Shown: positions 1 through 5,987, counted from the stretch's first letter. The stretch: DNA of 9,950 nt from Candidatus Aenigmatarchaeota archaeon (GCA_016198605.1 JACQIG010000067.1:1-9950); one strand, 5' to 3'. Notes: generated by a model not told the origin, from the letters alone. A program made the numbers and translations.

Positions 1-152
1 AGGACGGTGGACATCAGTATTATTGACACCCATACCCTCAGGAGCATGCGCATGTTGGCCTTCTTCATCTTAGGCCTGAGAGGCTCGAAATGCCTGATGC
101 CGCGGTCCGCATAACCGCCGAAAATCCTGACGGCCAGAGTCCTGTAACCCAT
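1..152 (-). CDS. N-terminus of a TadC/FlaJ-like (type II secretion F family) membrane protein, partial
   Basis: The start ATG is at 152-150 and the gene runs off the left edge, so only about 50 residues are visible. It begins MGYRTLAVRIFGGYADR, continues with a basic stretch (PLRPKMKKANMRM) and enters a hydrophobic segment (VSIILMSTV). This layout, an amphipathic or basic N-terminus with a KKAN/KKAD-like motif just before the first membrane helix, resembles archaeal TadC/FlaJ-type platform proteins of type IV pilus or archaellum machines; that is inference from a short fragment. It starts 31 bases after the S26e stop on the same strand, so it may be co-transcribed with the ribosomal genes. 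Another membrane protein family cannot be excluded. Confidence 0.5.
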   Translation of the reverse strand, partial: MGYRTLAVRIFGGYADRGIRHFEPLRPKMKKANMRMLLRVWVSIILMSTV

Positions 153-183
153 GGTTTATTATTGTCGCAGCGGTAAAATAAGC

Positions 184-444
184 TCACTTCTTTTTCCTCA
201 CTATGTTCCTGTGCCTTGCACACGCGGGGCAGGCGTACATCTTCTCATGCGTGAGCGAAAGCCCGAACCTGCCCCTCTCGCCCAGCTCCTTCCTCAGGAC
301 AGGGTCTGTTATCCTGAACCCCCTCATGGCGGGGAACGTCTTGTAGCGCGGCACGCTCCTTCCGCAGAACCCGCAGTTGACACTGGTCTCCCTCCCCCTC
401 GACTTTGTGTGGTGCCACCCCCTCTTGTAATACTGCCCACCCAT
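184..444 (-). CDS. rps26e: Small-subunit ribosomal protein S26e
   Basis: S26e sits near the mRNA exit of the archaeal/eukaryotic small subunit. From the chosen start the product is 86 residues: a basic N-terminus (MGGQYYKRGWHHTK), a first zinc knuckle CGFCGRSVPRYK, a helical middle, and a second pair CPAC in YACPACARHRNIVRKKK. This two-CxxC layout with a basic C-terminus is that of S26e. The frame stays open up to 522, but I prefer the ATG at 444: AAGGAG at 454-459 lies 9 bases upstream of it, whereas the ATG at 450 is only 3 bases away. The preceding in-frame residues do not look ribosomal. It follows L40e on the same strand with no obvious promoter between, so the two probably form one transcript. 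Confidence 0.85.
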   Translation of the reverse strand: MGGQYYKRGWHHTKSRGRETSVNCGFCGRSVPRYKTFPAMRGFRITDPVLRKELGERGRFGLSLTHEKMYACPACARHRNIVRKKK

Positions 445-537
445 AGTCATTGTCTCCTTATCGATGTCGCTAGTGCCTCTTGTGTGATCCCTTAATACTG
501 GCTTGCCGGCACCCACCCGCACGCCTTCATGCGCCCG

Positions 538-714
538 CTAAACCTTGCGATCCTTGTGTATCAGCCTGAGCTGCCTTGACTTGCATTTCCTGCACTTTAT
601 CTTCTTTGCCTTCACTTTTGAGGCGTCGGCTTTTATCCTGCCCCCGCACTTCATGCATATGTACACCCTGCTGAAGAGCCTGGCCTCAGCTTCGGGGAAT
701 TTCTGCTTGGGCAT
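538..714 (-). CDS. rpl40e: Large-subunit ribosomal protein L40e
   Basis: This 58-residue protein starts MPKQKFPEAEARLFSR and contains a C4 zinc ribbon: C20 and C23 (YICMKCGGR), then C41 and C44 (IKCRKCKSRQLRLIHKD). The start FPEAEARLF and the CxxC-x17-CxxC spacing with a basic tail are the hallmarks of archaeal L40e, which is fused to ubiquitin in eukaryotes and free here. GGTGA (718-722) lies 4 bases upstream of the ATG. A TATA-like element (743-750) about 30 bases upstream makes the leader very short. It is divergent from cbf5 and heads the L40e-S26e unit. Confidence 0.9.
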   Translation of the reverse strand: MPKQKFPEAEARLFSRVYICMKCGGRIKADASKVKAKKIKCRKCKSRQLRLIHKDRKV

Positions 715-742
715 TGCGTCACCATAATCTTTGCAATTACTA

Positions 743-750
743 CATATAAA
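743..750 (-). promoter_or_regulatory. TATA box for the L40e-S26e unit
   Basis: TTTATATG on the minus strand, about 30 bases before the L40e ATG. This spacing fits an archaeal TATA box with transcription starting close to the start codon. Confidence 0.5.
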
Positions 751-762
751 GCCAGTTAATGC

Positions 763-770
763 TTATATAC
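763..770 (+). promoter_or_regulatory. TATA box for cbf5
   Basis: TTATATAC on the plus strand, about 45 bases before the cbf5 ATG. This predicts a start near 790 and a 20-base leader, with GGTAG (805-809) as a weak ribosome binding site. Confidence 0.5.
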
Positions 771-811
771 ATAAGTGTCCGGCTTGAATCTATATAGGCA
801 AAGCGGTAGCT

Positions 812-1396
812 ATGGACGGGATAATTCTGGTTGACAAGCCGCGGGGGATGACAAGCGGGGAGTGCACCAGACAGGTGGCCGGAAGGCTTGGCGCTGCGAA
901 GGCCGGCCATGCAGGCAGCCTTGATGCCAACGCGACAGGCCTGCTGCTGATAGCCCTGGGCAGCGCAAGGAAGAGCATATCCTATTTCATGGGCCTTGAC
1001 AAGGAATATGTCGCCCTCCTTAGGCTGCACGGCGATATAAAAAGGAGGGATGCAATTCCGGCTTTAATGAAATTCACGGGAAAGATAATCCAGGTTCCCC
1101 CCAGGAGGTCACGCGTTGCCAGGAGGCCCCGGGAGAGGGCCATATATTCCATAAGGCTTCTGAGCCTTGAGGGCAGGGACATGTCAATCAGGGTGAGCTG
1201 CGAGGCAGGGACTTACATGAGGAAGCTTGCCACCGACTTGGGGGCAGGCCTTGGCTGCGGGGCGCACCTGGTGGGCCTGAGGAGGACCAGGGCAGGCCCT
1301 TTCACGGAGAGCGACTGCGTGGATATTGGCGAGGTGTCAGAAGGGAAAGTGCTTACGCTTAAAGGCGCGCTGGCCATGCTGAATAAAGATAAATAA
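812..1396 (+). CDS. cbf5: Cbf5-type pseudouridine synthase, catalytic domain only (no PUA)
   Basis: The 194-residue product is a TruB/Cbf5-family pseudouridine synthase. Visible family motifs are IILVDKPRGMTS (residues 5-15), the catalytic loop AGHAGSLDANATG with presumed nucleophile Asp38, KEYVALLRLHGD (64-75), FTGKIIQVPP with the basic RRSRVARRPR (88-107), and GTYMRKLATDLG plus AHLVGLRRTRAGPF (133-164). FTGxIxQxPP and the ending LRRTRxGPF fit archaeal Cbf5, which modifies RNA with H/ACA guide RNPs and can also make tRNA Psi55. Archaeal Cbf5 is usually about 330 residues with a C-terminal PUA domain and an N-terminal extension; both are absent here, and only 21 bases separate the stop from the tRNA-Cys gene. 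A guide-independent tRNA role is possible but is inference. Confidence 0.88.
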   Translation: MDGIILVDKPRGMTSGECTRQVAGRLGAAKAGHAGSLDANATGLLLIALGSARKSISYFMGLDKEYVALLRLHGDIKRRDAIPALMKFTGKIIQVPPRRSRVARRPRERAIYSIRLLSLEGRDMSIRVSCEAGTYMRKLATDLGAGLGCGAHLVGLRRTRAGPFTESDCVDIGEVSEGKVLTLKGALAMLNKDK

Positions 1397-1417
1397 CGAT
1401 TTCTAAAGTATTTGCAT

Positions 1418-1524
1418 GCAGAGATGGCGGAACGGCTTCAAGCCGGCGGCTTCAGCAGCCGCCCTTGCCGGAAACGCAGCCGCCTGCAGAGCGGCGTAAC
1501 GGGGTTCGACTCCCCGTCTCTGCT
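1418..1524 (+). tRNA. tRNA-Cys (anticodon GCA) with a 34-nt D-loop intron
   Basis: The acceptor GCAGAGA (1418-1424) pairs with TCTCTGC (1517-1523), followed by discriminator T1524, the U73 typical of tRNA-Cys. The T arm is CGGGG-TTCGACT-CCCCG (1500-1516), the variable loop GTAA (1496-1499), and the anticodon arm GCCGC-CTGCAGA-GCGGC (1479-1495) with anticodon GCA at 1486-1488. Between acceptor and anticodon arm there are 54 bases, far too many for a D arm. Removing 1439-1472 leaves T8-G9, D stem GCG/CGC, D-loop AACGGCTTA and A26, a 73-nt tRNA. CCA is not encoded. It lies 21 bases after cbf5 and may share its transcript. A leucine reading (TTCAGCA loop) was considered and rejected. Confidence 0.87.
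1439..1472 (+). other. Predicted BHB intron in the D-loop of tRNA-Cys
   Basis: A 4-bp central helix CGGC (1433-1436) with GCCG (1467-1470) is flanked by 3-nt bulges TTC (1437-1439) and GAA (1471-1473). Cutting each bulge after its second base gives this 34-nt intron. The intron body folds as AAG/CTT, a 2-nt CC bulge, then GGCGGC/GCCGCC around the loop TTCAGCA. The exon side continues into the D stem GCG/CGC with unpaired bases between, so the outer helix is relaxed. The spliced D-loop resembles ordinary tRNA-Cys D-loops. Confidence 0.75.
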
Positions 1525-1530
1525 TCCCAG

Positions 1531-1857
1531 TTAAACAACCCTTGACACTATCCATACGAAAACAAGGATCAGTATTCCTCCCAGCAGAAGCCCTATGGCA
1601 GGCGAGAGCTGCACAGTGCATTCGTCCACGAAGCCGTTGCAGTTGTCATCCGCGTAGTTGGAGCATATCTCTATTGCGGGCTCCACCCCTCCCCTGCAGC
1701 CGCTGAAAGTCCCATTTATGCATGTGCTCACCCCCGGGCTGCAGACGCCAACATCGCTCCCGCAGGGCCGCGTCTCACCTTCGGTGCACAGTGCCTGGCC
1801 ATGGACTGGCGGCAAAACAATAATCAGTGCAGCCAGGGCAAGCAATACCAGCCTCAT
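1531..1857 (-). CDS. Secreted, membrane-anchored Cys-rich protein with MopE-like metal-binding motif
   Basis: The 108-residue protein has a signal peptide (residues 1-20, cleavage likely after VHG), a short extracellular part with eight cysteines (24, 32, 39, 46, 54, 65, 73, 80), and one C-terminal membrane helix (about 85-106, LLLGGILILVFVWIV). The segment EICSNYADDNCNGFVDEC matches the repeat of MopE-like putative metal-binding proteins (C..x.D..C.G..DE.C), and the preceding CGSDVGVCSPG...CINGTFSGC is the region that usually accompanies it. Function is unknown; an outward-facing metal- or calcium-binding, disulfide-stabilised surface protein is inferred. It is tail-to-tail with tRNA-Cys (6 bases between) and divergent from the HTH/zinc-ribbon gene. 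Confidence 0.75.
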   Translation of the reverse strand: MRLVLLALAALIIVLPPVHGQALCTEGETRPCGSDVGVCSPGVSTCINGTFSGCRGGVEPAIEICSNYADDNCNGFVDECTVQLSPAIGLLLGGILILVFVWIVSRVV

Positions 1858-1864
1858 AATATAG

Positions 1865-1872
1865 TTTATAAA
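1865..1872 (+). promoter_or_regulatory. TATA box for the HTH/zinc-ribbon gene
   Basis: TTTATAAA, centred about 33 bases before the ATG at 1902. This implies a leader of only a few bases. Confidence 0.45.
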
Positions 1873-1901
1873 GCGCGCTAATAAACAGGAAATGTGTTCT
1901 T

Positions 1902-2270
1902 ATGAAGGCGCCAGATGACATTGTCAAGCTCGCGATAAGGGAGACTCTCAGCAGGCAGAACATCAGGTCCCAGAGGGAGCTTGCAGAGATAGTGAACAAA
2001 TGGCTCAAGCACGGCAACACCGGTTATGCCATATCCGAGAGGCGCATAAGGAAGCTCGCGCTGGAGATAAGCGGCCTGAGGATCATGCCCAGGACGAAGA
2101 AGGGCAGGATGCCTGCCCAATGCCCTGCATGCTCGGGGGAGCTGAAGAGGACATATACGAAGACCCTGAAGGGCAGCAGCATAGTATCAGAGCTTTACTG
2201 CGCAAGGTGCGGATACAGGGGGAAGCAGGGCAGGTGGCTGCCAAGGAACTACGAGTTCACATTGCGCTGA
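1902..2270 (+). CDS. HTH plus zinc-ribbon protein of unknown function
   Basis: The product has 122 residues. Residues about 5-60 form a small helical domain with a helix-turn-helix look (SQRELAEIVNKWLKHG, then ISERRIRKLALEISGLRI), reminiscent of winged-helix domains of the ArgR type. A basic linker (PRTKKGRMPA) leads to a C4 zinc ribbon with C74, C77, C100 and C103 (QCPACSGEL ... YCARCGYRG). It is basic overall and probably binds DNA or RNA. I do not recognise the family by name. It is a single gene with its own TATA box and a short convergent gap before the SET-domain gene. Confidence 0.7.
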   Translation: MKAPDDIVKLAIRETLSRQNIRSQRELAEIVNKWLKHGNTGYAISERRIRKLALEISGLRIMPRTKKGRMPAQCPACSGELKRTYTKTLKGSSIVSELYCARCGYRGKQGRWLPRNYEFTLR

Positions 2271-2322
2271 GCGTGGCTTTGTTTAATAAACCCTTAAACC
2301 GTCTTACCTTTAAACAGGATGC

Positions 2323-2649
2323 CTAAGGAGCATCATCTTTTGCAGCATCTGTCGTTATTGCTTCCCCTTTCTTTATAGCCCTAAGAGCAATGTCGCATCC
2401 ATCCGTAAGATCCTGGACCGTATTGGGATCAGGAGAATGATTTACATACCTTTCAGGAGATGGATAAAGATAGAGCCTTCCCCAATGATTATGGACAGAA
2501 TTTTTCTCCAGTTCCGGAAGCTTTTGAAATTCTTTCCTTGTCAGAGGCTTAAGGTTATATCTTATTACCACTTCATTTTTCTTGAAACCCCTCGCAGCAA
2601 ATACTCCTTTGCCAAACATTTCCCCCTTTCCTATAAAAACATCAGTCAT
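2323..2649 (-). CDS. Minimal SET-domain protein (putative protein lysine methyltransferase, catalytic Tyr not visible)
   Basis: This 108-residue protein is essentially a bare SET domain. It shows GKGVFAARGFKKNEVVI (residues 14-29, the N-terminal GxG motif), RYVNHSPDPNT (68-77, the NHS motif that contacts S-adenosylmethionine), and ALRAIKKGEAIT (88-99, the usual RxIxxGEEIT). In active enzymes this is followed by (F/Y)DY; here it reads TTDAAKDDAP and ends, so the expected terminal tyrosine is missing. The Cys of NHSCxPN is Pro73. The substrate is unknown. Base composition is visibly AT-richer than its neighbours, suggesting recent acquisition. The ATG at 2649 lies about 26 bases downstream of a TATA-like element. 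Confidence 0.75.
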   Translation of the reverse strand: MTDVFIGKGEMFGKGVFAARGFKKNEVVIRYNLKPLTRKEFQKLPELEKNSVHNHWGRLYLYPSPERYVNHSPDPNTVQDLTDGCDIALRAIKKGEAITTDAAKDDAP

Positions 2650-2671
2650 AAGAATTCCATCTGAAAGTGAC

Positions 2672-2679
2672 TTTTAAAC
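2672..2679 (-). promoter_or_regulatory. TATA-like element for the SET-domain gene
   Basis: GTTTAAAA on the minus strand, about 26 bases before the ATG at 2649. This is compatible with a near-leaderless transcript. Confidence 0.4.
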
Positions 2680-2709
2680 AGTTGCTTATTAAACAAGACC
2701 CGCTGAGCG

Positions 2710-3366
2710 TCATTTCTTTATGATACCAATGATACCGCCCACTATCCCTATTATCGCGCCCATTGCGAAGGATCCCATGCTCACAAAGCTCAGCATGGCC
2801 AGCACCAGTACGAATACGCCGAATATGCGCGCCTTGGATGGCCTGGCCAGCATGAAGAACGCTGCGGCAAGCATGCCCACCGCGAGTATGAGGGTTATTA
2901 TGGACAGGATTGAAAGCTCAAAGCCAAGGCTGAAATCCAGGCCGGACAGCGGGACACGCGGTATTATGTCGGCATTGGACGTCACCAGCATCATTATCGC
3001 ATTCACCATCAGGAAAAGCGCCCCTATGAAGGAAACTATGAAGCCTACAAGTGCCTTGCCTGTCTTGGGTTTCCCTTGGGGCATCGCAGATGAGGCCAGA
3101 GGGGGCTGCCACTGCTGGGAGGGCTGGAAAGGCAGCTGCGGCCGCTGCATGGGCATCATGGGCATTGGCCTGGGGCCCTGCATGACAGGCCGCGGCATGA
3201 CGGGCATCTGTGGTTGAGGCCTGGGCTGCTCCTCGGCAAACTTCATTATCTCCGAGACCTCCGCGGTGGTATAACCCGCGTCAAGAAGCGCGTATTCTAT
3301 TTCCTCCATTGAGAACCCGGCCTTGACCTGCTCCCGGACGTACCTCACTACCTCAGAACTAACCAT
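2710..3366 (-). CDS. UBA-like N-terminal domain, Pro/Met-rich linker and four-helix membrane protein
   Basis: The 218-residue protein has three parts. Residues 1-46 form a small three-helix UBA-like motif (VREQVKAGFSMEEIEYALLDAGYTTAEV pattern: helix, G-[FY]-S/T-xEEI, second helix, G-Y/W-xxxEV). Residues 47-100 are a disordered linker rich in Pro, Met and Gln. Residues about 105-216 carry roughly four membrane helices (about 105-127, 148-173, 181-199, 199-216), ending in a Gly/Ile-rich segment and KK. UBA-like heads on small membrane proteins recur in DPANN archaea as uncharacterised proteins; the role here is unknown. It has its own TATA box (3391-3397) about 28 bases before the start. Confidence 0.75.
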   Translation of the reverse strand: MVSSEVVRYVREQVKAGFSMEEIEYALLDAGYTTAEVSEIMKFAEEQPRPQPQMPVMPRPVMQGPRPMPMMPMQRPQLPFQPSQQWQPPLASSAMPQGKPKTGKALVGFIVSFIGALFLMVNAIMMLVTSNADIIPRVPLSGLDFSLGFELSILSIITLILAVGMLAAAFFMLARPSKARIFGVFVLVLAMLSFVSMGSFAMGAIIGIVGGIIGIIKK

Positions 3367-3390
3367 ATGGTTTAATTTCTAAAGGCCGGC

Positions 3391-3397
3391 TTATATA
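3391..3397 (-). promoter_or_regulatory. TATA box for the UBA-like membrane protein
   Basis: TATATAA on the minus strand, about 28 bases before the ATG at 3366, typical for an archaeal promoter of a leaderless gene. Confidence 0.5.
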
Positions 3398-3459
3398 CTT
3401 GAAAACACAGCCTAAGAAATGCGGTTCGTAGCAGGCCAGCTCTTCAGGCATGCCTTGTT

Positions 3460-3479
3460 GGCCCCTCAAAGACAGGGCC
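3460..3479 (-). terminator. Hairpin downstream of the Nudix/IPP-isomerase-like gene
   Basis: GGCCC (3460-3464) and GGGCC (3475-3479) form a 5-bp GC hairpin with a 10-base loop, 26 bases after the Nudix stop. There is no clear oligo-T run after it, so transcript-end function is only a guess. The rest of 3401-3505 shows no recognisable gene. Confidence 0.25.
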
Positions 3480-3505
3480 GTAAATCCCATTTGCCATTCC
3501 TACCG

Positions 3506-4048
3506 TCACAGACCTTCCAGCGCCTTCTCCACATCCCCGTGCTCCTTCAGGAACTTCCCAAGGCCTATTATCAGCCACGGGCAGTATTTCTCCGGGCTGG
3601 CCTCCATGTCATTCTCAAGCTCCCTTATGTCAACGAACCGGTGGTCCGCAATCTCTTCCTTGTCAGGCCTCAATTCCCCGCCGATTTTGCCCACGAGGAA
3701 GGCGCATATCTCGTTCTCCCCTCCTATGTCCTTGTATGGGACCTTGTAATGGAACTTGAAAATGTATTTCACCCTGGCAGTTATCCCAAGCTCGTCAGGG
3801 AGCCTCCTCTCGCCGGCCTGCTCGTATGTTTCCCCGTCATGGACATGGCTCGCTATTGAGCCGTCCCAGTAGCCTGGCCAGAGCTTCTTCTCCAGGCTCC
3901 TCTGCGTTATCAGAAGCTGGCCCTTCCCGTTGAACAGCGCGACCATGTGGGCCCTGTGCAGCAGGCTGTCGGGCTCGTGGCAGCGCTCCTTTGTCTCGTG
4001 GCCTACGGGGTTGTCATTCTTGTCAACCAGTATCAGCATTTCAGCCAT
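3506..4048 (-). CDS. Nudix protein of the type-I isopentenyl-diphosphate isomerase family, catalytic Cys replaced
   Basis: The 180-residue protein aligns with type-I IPP isomerase, which interconverts IPP and DMAPP in isoprenoid synthesis. Metal ligands known from the E. coli enzyme have counterparts: H24 and H31 (CHEPDSLLH), H68 (IASHVH), and E111/E113 (GENEIC). The Nudix-like helix is GETYEQAGERRLPDELGI (72-89), with E86 as in isomerases. Y101 and W158 also match conserved active-site residues. The catalytic Cys of E. coli (VCGH) is Ala66 here (IASH). It may be an inactive or altered isomerase, or a Nudix hydrolase of the related YfcD type. Archaea more often use the flavin-dependent type-II isomerase. 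It is divergent from the 455-residue surface protein, sharing a TTTAAA element. Confidence 0.8.
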   Translation of the reverse strand: MAEMLILVDKNDNPVGHETKERCHEPDSLLHRAHMVALFNGKGQLLITQRSLEKKLWPGYWDGSIASHVHDGETYEQAGERRLPDELGITARVKYIFKFHYKVPYKDIGGENEICAFLVGKIGGELRPDKEEIADHRFVDIRELENDMEASPEKYCPWLIIGLGKFLKEHGDVEKALEGL

Positions 4049-4070
4049 AGCTATCGCTTTGCCGAATAAG

Positions 4071-4076
4071 TTTAAA
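4071..4076. promoter_or_regulatory. Palindromic TATA core shared by divergent genes
   Basis: TTTAAA reads the same on both strands. It lies about 25 bases before the Nudix ATG (4048) and about 37 before the ATG at 4111. The latter gene also has GGTGA (4103-4107) as ribosome binding site. Confidence 0.4.
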
Positions 4077-4110
4077 TAGTTTGTTTACAATTATAATCTG
4101 CTGGTGAATT

Positions 4111-5478
4111 ATGTCAAAACCGCTTCTGTTCGCGCTGGTTCTTTCCGCGCTCATTATCGCCTCCCCGGCATACTCCCAGCCGGTGGAGATATCCATAGAG
4201 CCTGCGGGGGCAGAGGCGATGATAAACACGCAGGCCACGTACCAGCTTGAAATAACCAACAACCAGAACTTCCCGCTGGAGGCAATAATCACGGTGCGCG
4301 GCCCGCACCTGGAGTGGCTGAGCCCGCCGGATTTCCTCGTTTTCATACCGGCTTCTTCTTCCGCCACAAGGACGATCACCTTCTACCCGACAGGGAGCGA
4401 AAGAGGTGGCTTCAACTACAACATAGAGGTCGCCGACAGGGTAAGGGCTGGGGTGAAGGCATCCACCCCGATTGTGCTTTCCGTCACGGATCCCATGGAG
4501 ATAAAGGACTTCGCCGTGAGGAAGGAGGGCGCGTCTGTGACTGGAGAACTGTCCTTTGATTCCACCGAGAGGCAGAACGTTAACATAATCTTTGAGATGA
4601 TCGACTCATCGGGCAAGAAGGTGTCAATAGTTAACGCCGAAATGAAGGACGTGCTCGGGGAGAGCACGCTGAAGCAGGCGGTGCCGATACCCGCGGATGC
4701 GTATGCTGGGCTTTACAGCCTGAAGGCGAGCATAAAGGGTTACAAGATACTTTACGACATAAGTAGCATAAGGAACTTTGAGGTGGAGCCCGTAAGGAAC
4801 ATGATACAGTCGGAATCTAGGGAGTCAAACCCGATTTACGACACCGTCACGATCACCGTGACCAACCAGGGCAACGTGGAGGAGACAGGCCACACCGTGC
4901 AGGGCTCCGCCCCCAGCGACCTTGTGACAGGATTCGTCACGAACCCCGATGGGTGCTCTGATTCCGGGGACACCAAGACGTGCACCTATGCCGTCGGCCT
5001 GCTCAAGCCGGGCGAGTCAAAGAACATTGTCTACAGGGTTGAATACTGGCCAAGGTACCTGCCCATTGTTACCGTAGTGGTGATACTCCTTGTGATAGCC
5101 GCGGGCTCCTACATGAAGTTCACCAAGCCCGTGATAAGGAAGAGGACGATACAAAAGGAAGCCTTCGGCCATGCGGTGGTCCTGGAGCTCAGAAACCCGT
5201 TCAGGAGGATAAAGGACGTCTTCATCAGCGATTTCATTCCCCACCTGGCCGCGGTTGAGGAGGAATTCGAGGCCGCAAAGCCCCACATCACCCCCGCGCA
5301 GGCGGGCACGGAGCTCGTCTGGAAGCTCGGCGACCTCAGCCCCGGGGACCAGAGGATCCTCACCTACAGGATACGCTCCACGGTCCGCTCGGGCTTACGC
5401 ATGCCCCGCGCCCAGCTGAGATACATAGACTCCAAGGGCGTTGAGAGGAGGATTTATTCCAACGAGGCTGTGGCGTAA
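4111..5478 (+). CDS. Membrane-anchored beta-sandwich surface protein with a second beta domain after the TM
   Basis: The 455-residue protein has a signal peptide (residues 1-22, ending PAYS before QPVEISIEP). Two or three extracellular beta-sandwich regions of the CARDB/NEW3/DUF11 kind follow: about 24-126 (YQLEITNNQNFPLEA style), 130-228, and about 232-312 (DTVTITVTNQGNVEETG ... LLKPGESKNIVYRV). One membrane helix spans about 316-336 (LPIVTVVVILLVIAAG), followed by basic residues (KPVIRKRTIQK). Residues 345-455 form another beta-type domain (VVLELRNPFRRIKDVFISDF ... LGDLSPGDQRILTYRI), which by topology would be cytoplasmic. The role is unknown; an adhesion or S-layer-associated scaffold is a guess. 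The start is supported by GGTGA four bases upstream. It is convergent with the MOSC gene, with 5 bases between. Confidence 0.8.
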   Translation: MSKPLLFALVLSALIIASPAYSQPVEISIEPAGAEAMINTQATYQLEITNNQNFPLEAIITVRGPHLEWLSPPDFLVFIPASSSATRTITFYPTGSERGGFNYNIEVADRVRAGVKASTPIVLSVTDPMEIKDFAVRKEGASVTGELSFDSTERQNVNIIFEMIDSSGKKVSIVNAEMKDVLGESTLKQAVPIPADAYAGLYSLKASIKGYKILYDISSIRNFEVEPVRNMIQSESRESNPIYDTVTITVTNQGNVEETGHTVQGSAPSDLVTGFVTNPDGCSDSGDTKTCTYAVGLLKPGESKNIVYRVEYWPRYLPIVTVVVILLVIAAGSYMKFTKPVIRKRTIQKEAFGHAVVLELRNPFRRIKDVFISDFIPHLAAVEEEFEAAKPHITPAQAGTELVWKLGDLSPGDQRILTYRIRSTVRSGLRMPRAQLRYIDSKGVERRIYSNEAVA

Positions 5479-5483
5479 GGGTT

Positions 5484-5987
5484 TTACAAATCAGCATGAT
5501 TCAGGTAAAGGATAGCATCGCCTTTTGCAATAAGCCCTTCCTGCAAAACCCTGGCATACCAACCCCTTCTGTTCAGCATTGTTTTTAGGAAGTGTGGCCC
5601 CCTTTCCTTCCCCACAAAAGGAAGCAGATAAAGATTTGAGCATGGATCGCATTTTTCAGAAATCTGTATCTTTGCCCCACCGACCCTGTAAATCCTTCCT
5701 GGCTGGAAATTGTCATAAGGTATGCCAACAGTAGTTATGTTCTCCCCTATGTCGCCAGGCTGGACAGGCCAGCCTTCTGAATTCAGCTGCCCTATCGCCT
5801 CCAGGGGCATCAGAAGCAATGCCATGTCAGGGTCATCATTCTTCTTTTCATGCCTGTACCTGTTGAAATCATCTGCCAACCCGCAATATGTGAGGTAGGC
5901 GGATGCCATGGAATTCTTGGGCAGACCCCTTTCGCCTTGCAGTTGCGGTTTTACGTTTACTTGATGCACTTGGCCTATCATTTCCAC
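5484..5987 (-). CDS. MOSC-domain protein
   Basis: The 167-residue product is a stand-alone MOSC domain, the fold found at the C-terminus of molybdenum cofactor sulfurase and in YiiM/mARC-type proteins, which handle sulfur or bind Mo cofactor. The signature PGDIGENITTVGI (77-89) is the conserved GD.GEN.T..G, followed by PGRIYRVGGAKIQIS and the conserved cysteine region EKCDPCSNL (C113, C116), then a C-terminal RGWYARVLQEGLIAKGDAI, all in the usual order. Length fits single-domain MOSC proteins. It is visibly AT-richer than the surrounding genes and lies directly downstream of the tRNA-Tyr 3' end on the same strand, a common place for inserted genes. GAGGTG just before the ATG is the ribosome binding site. 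Confidence 0.88.
   Translation of the reverse strand: MEMIGQVHQVNVKPQLQGERGLPKNSMASAYLTYCGLADDFNRYRHEKKNDDPDMALLLMPLEAIGQLNSEGWPVQPGDIGENITTVGIPYDNFQPGRIYRVGGAKIQISEKCDPCSNLYLLPFVGKERGPHFLKTMLNRRGWYARVLQEGLIAKGDAILYLNHADL

Noticed and set aside
445..522. N-terminal extension of S26e starting at 522
   Set aside because: A good ribosome binding site precedes the ATG at 444, and the extra residues do not resemble S26e.
1445..1463. Hairpin GGCGGC-TTCAGCA-GCCGCC read as the anticodon arm of a tRNA-Leu(CAG)
   Set aside because: Base 37 would be C, the variable arm would be about 37 nt and the discriminator would be T. The GCA loop at 1484-1490 with U73 fits tRNA-Cys on every count.
2720..3217. 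Long open frame on the plus strand opposite the UBA-like membrane protein
   Set aside because: It is a shadow of the minus-strand gene, which has domain structure and a promoter; the plus-strand product is Met/Ile/Pro-rich without family features.
3401..3505. Possible box C/D or H/ACA RNA between the Nudix and UBA-like genes
   Set aside because: A CTGA is present but no matching RTGATGA box or ACA-tailed double hairpin was found.
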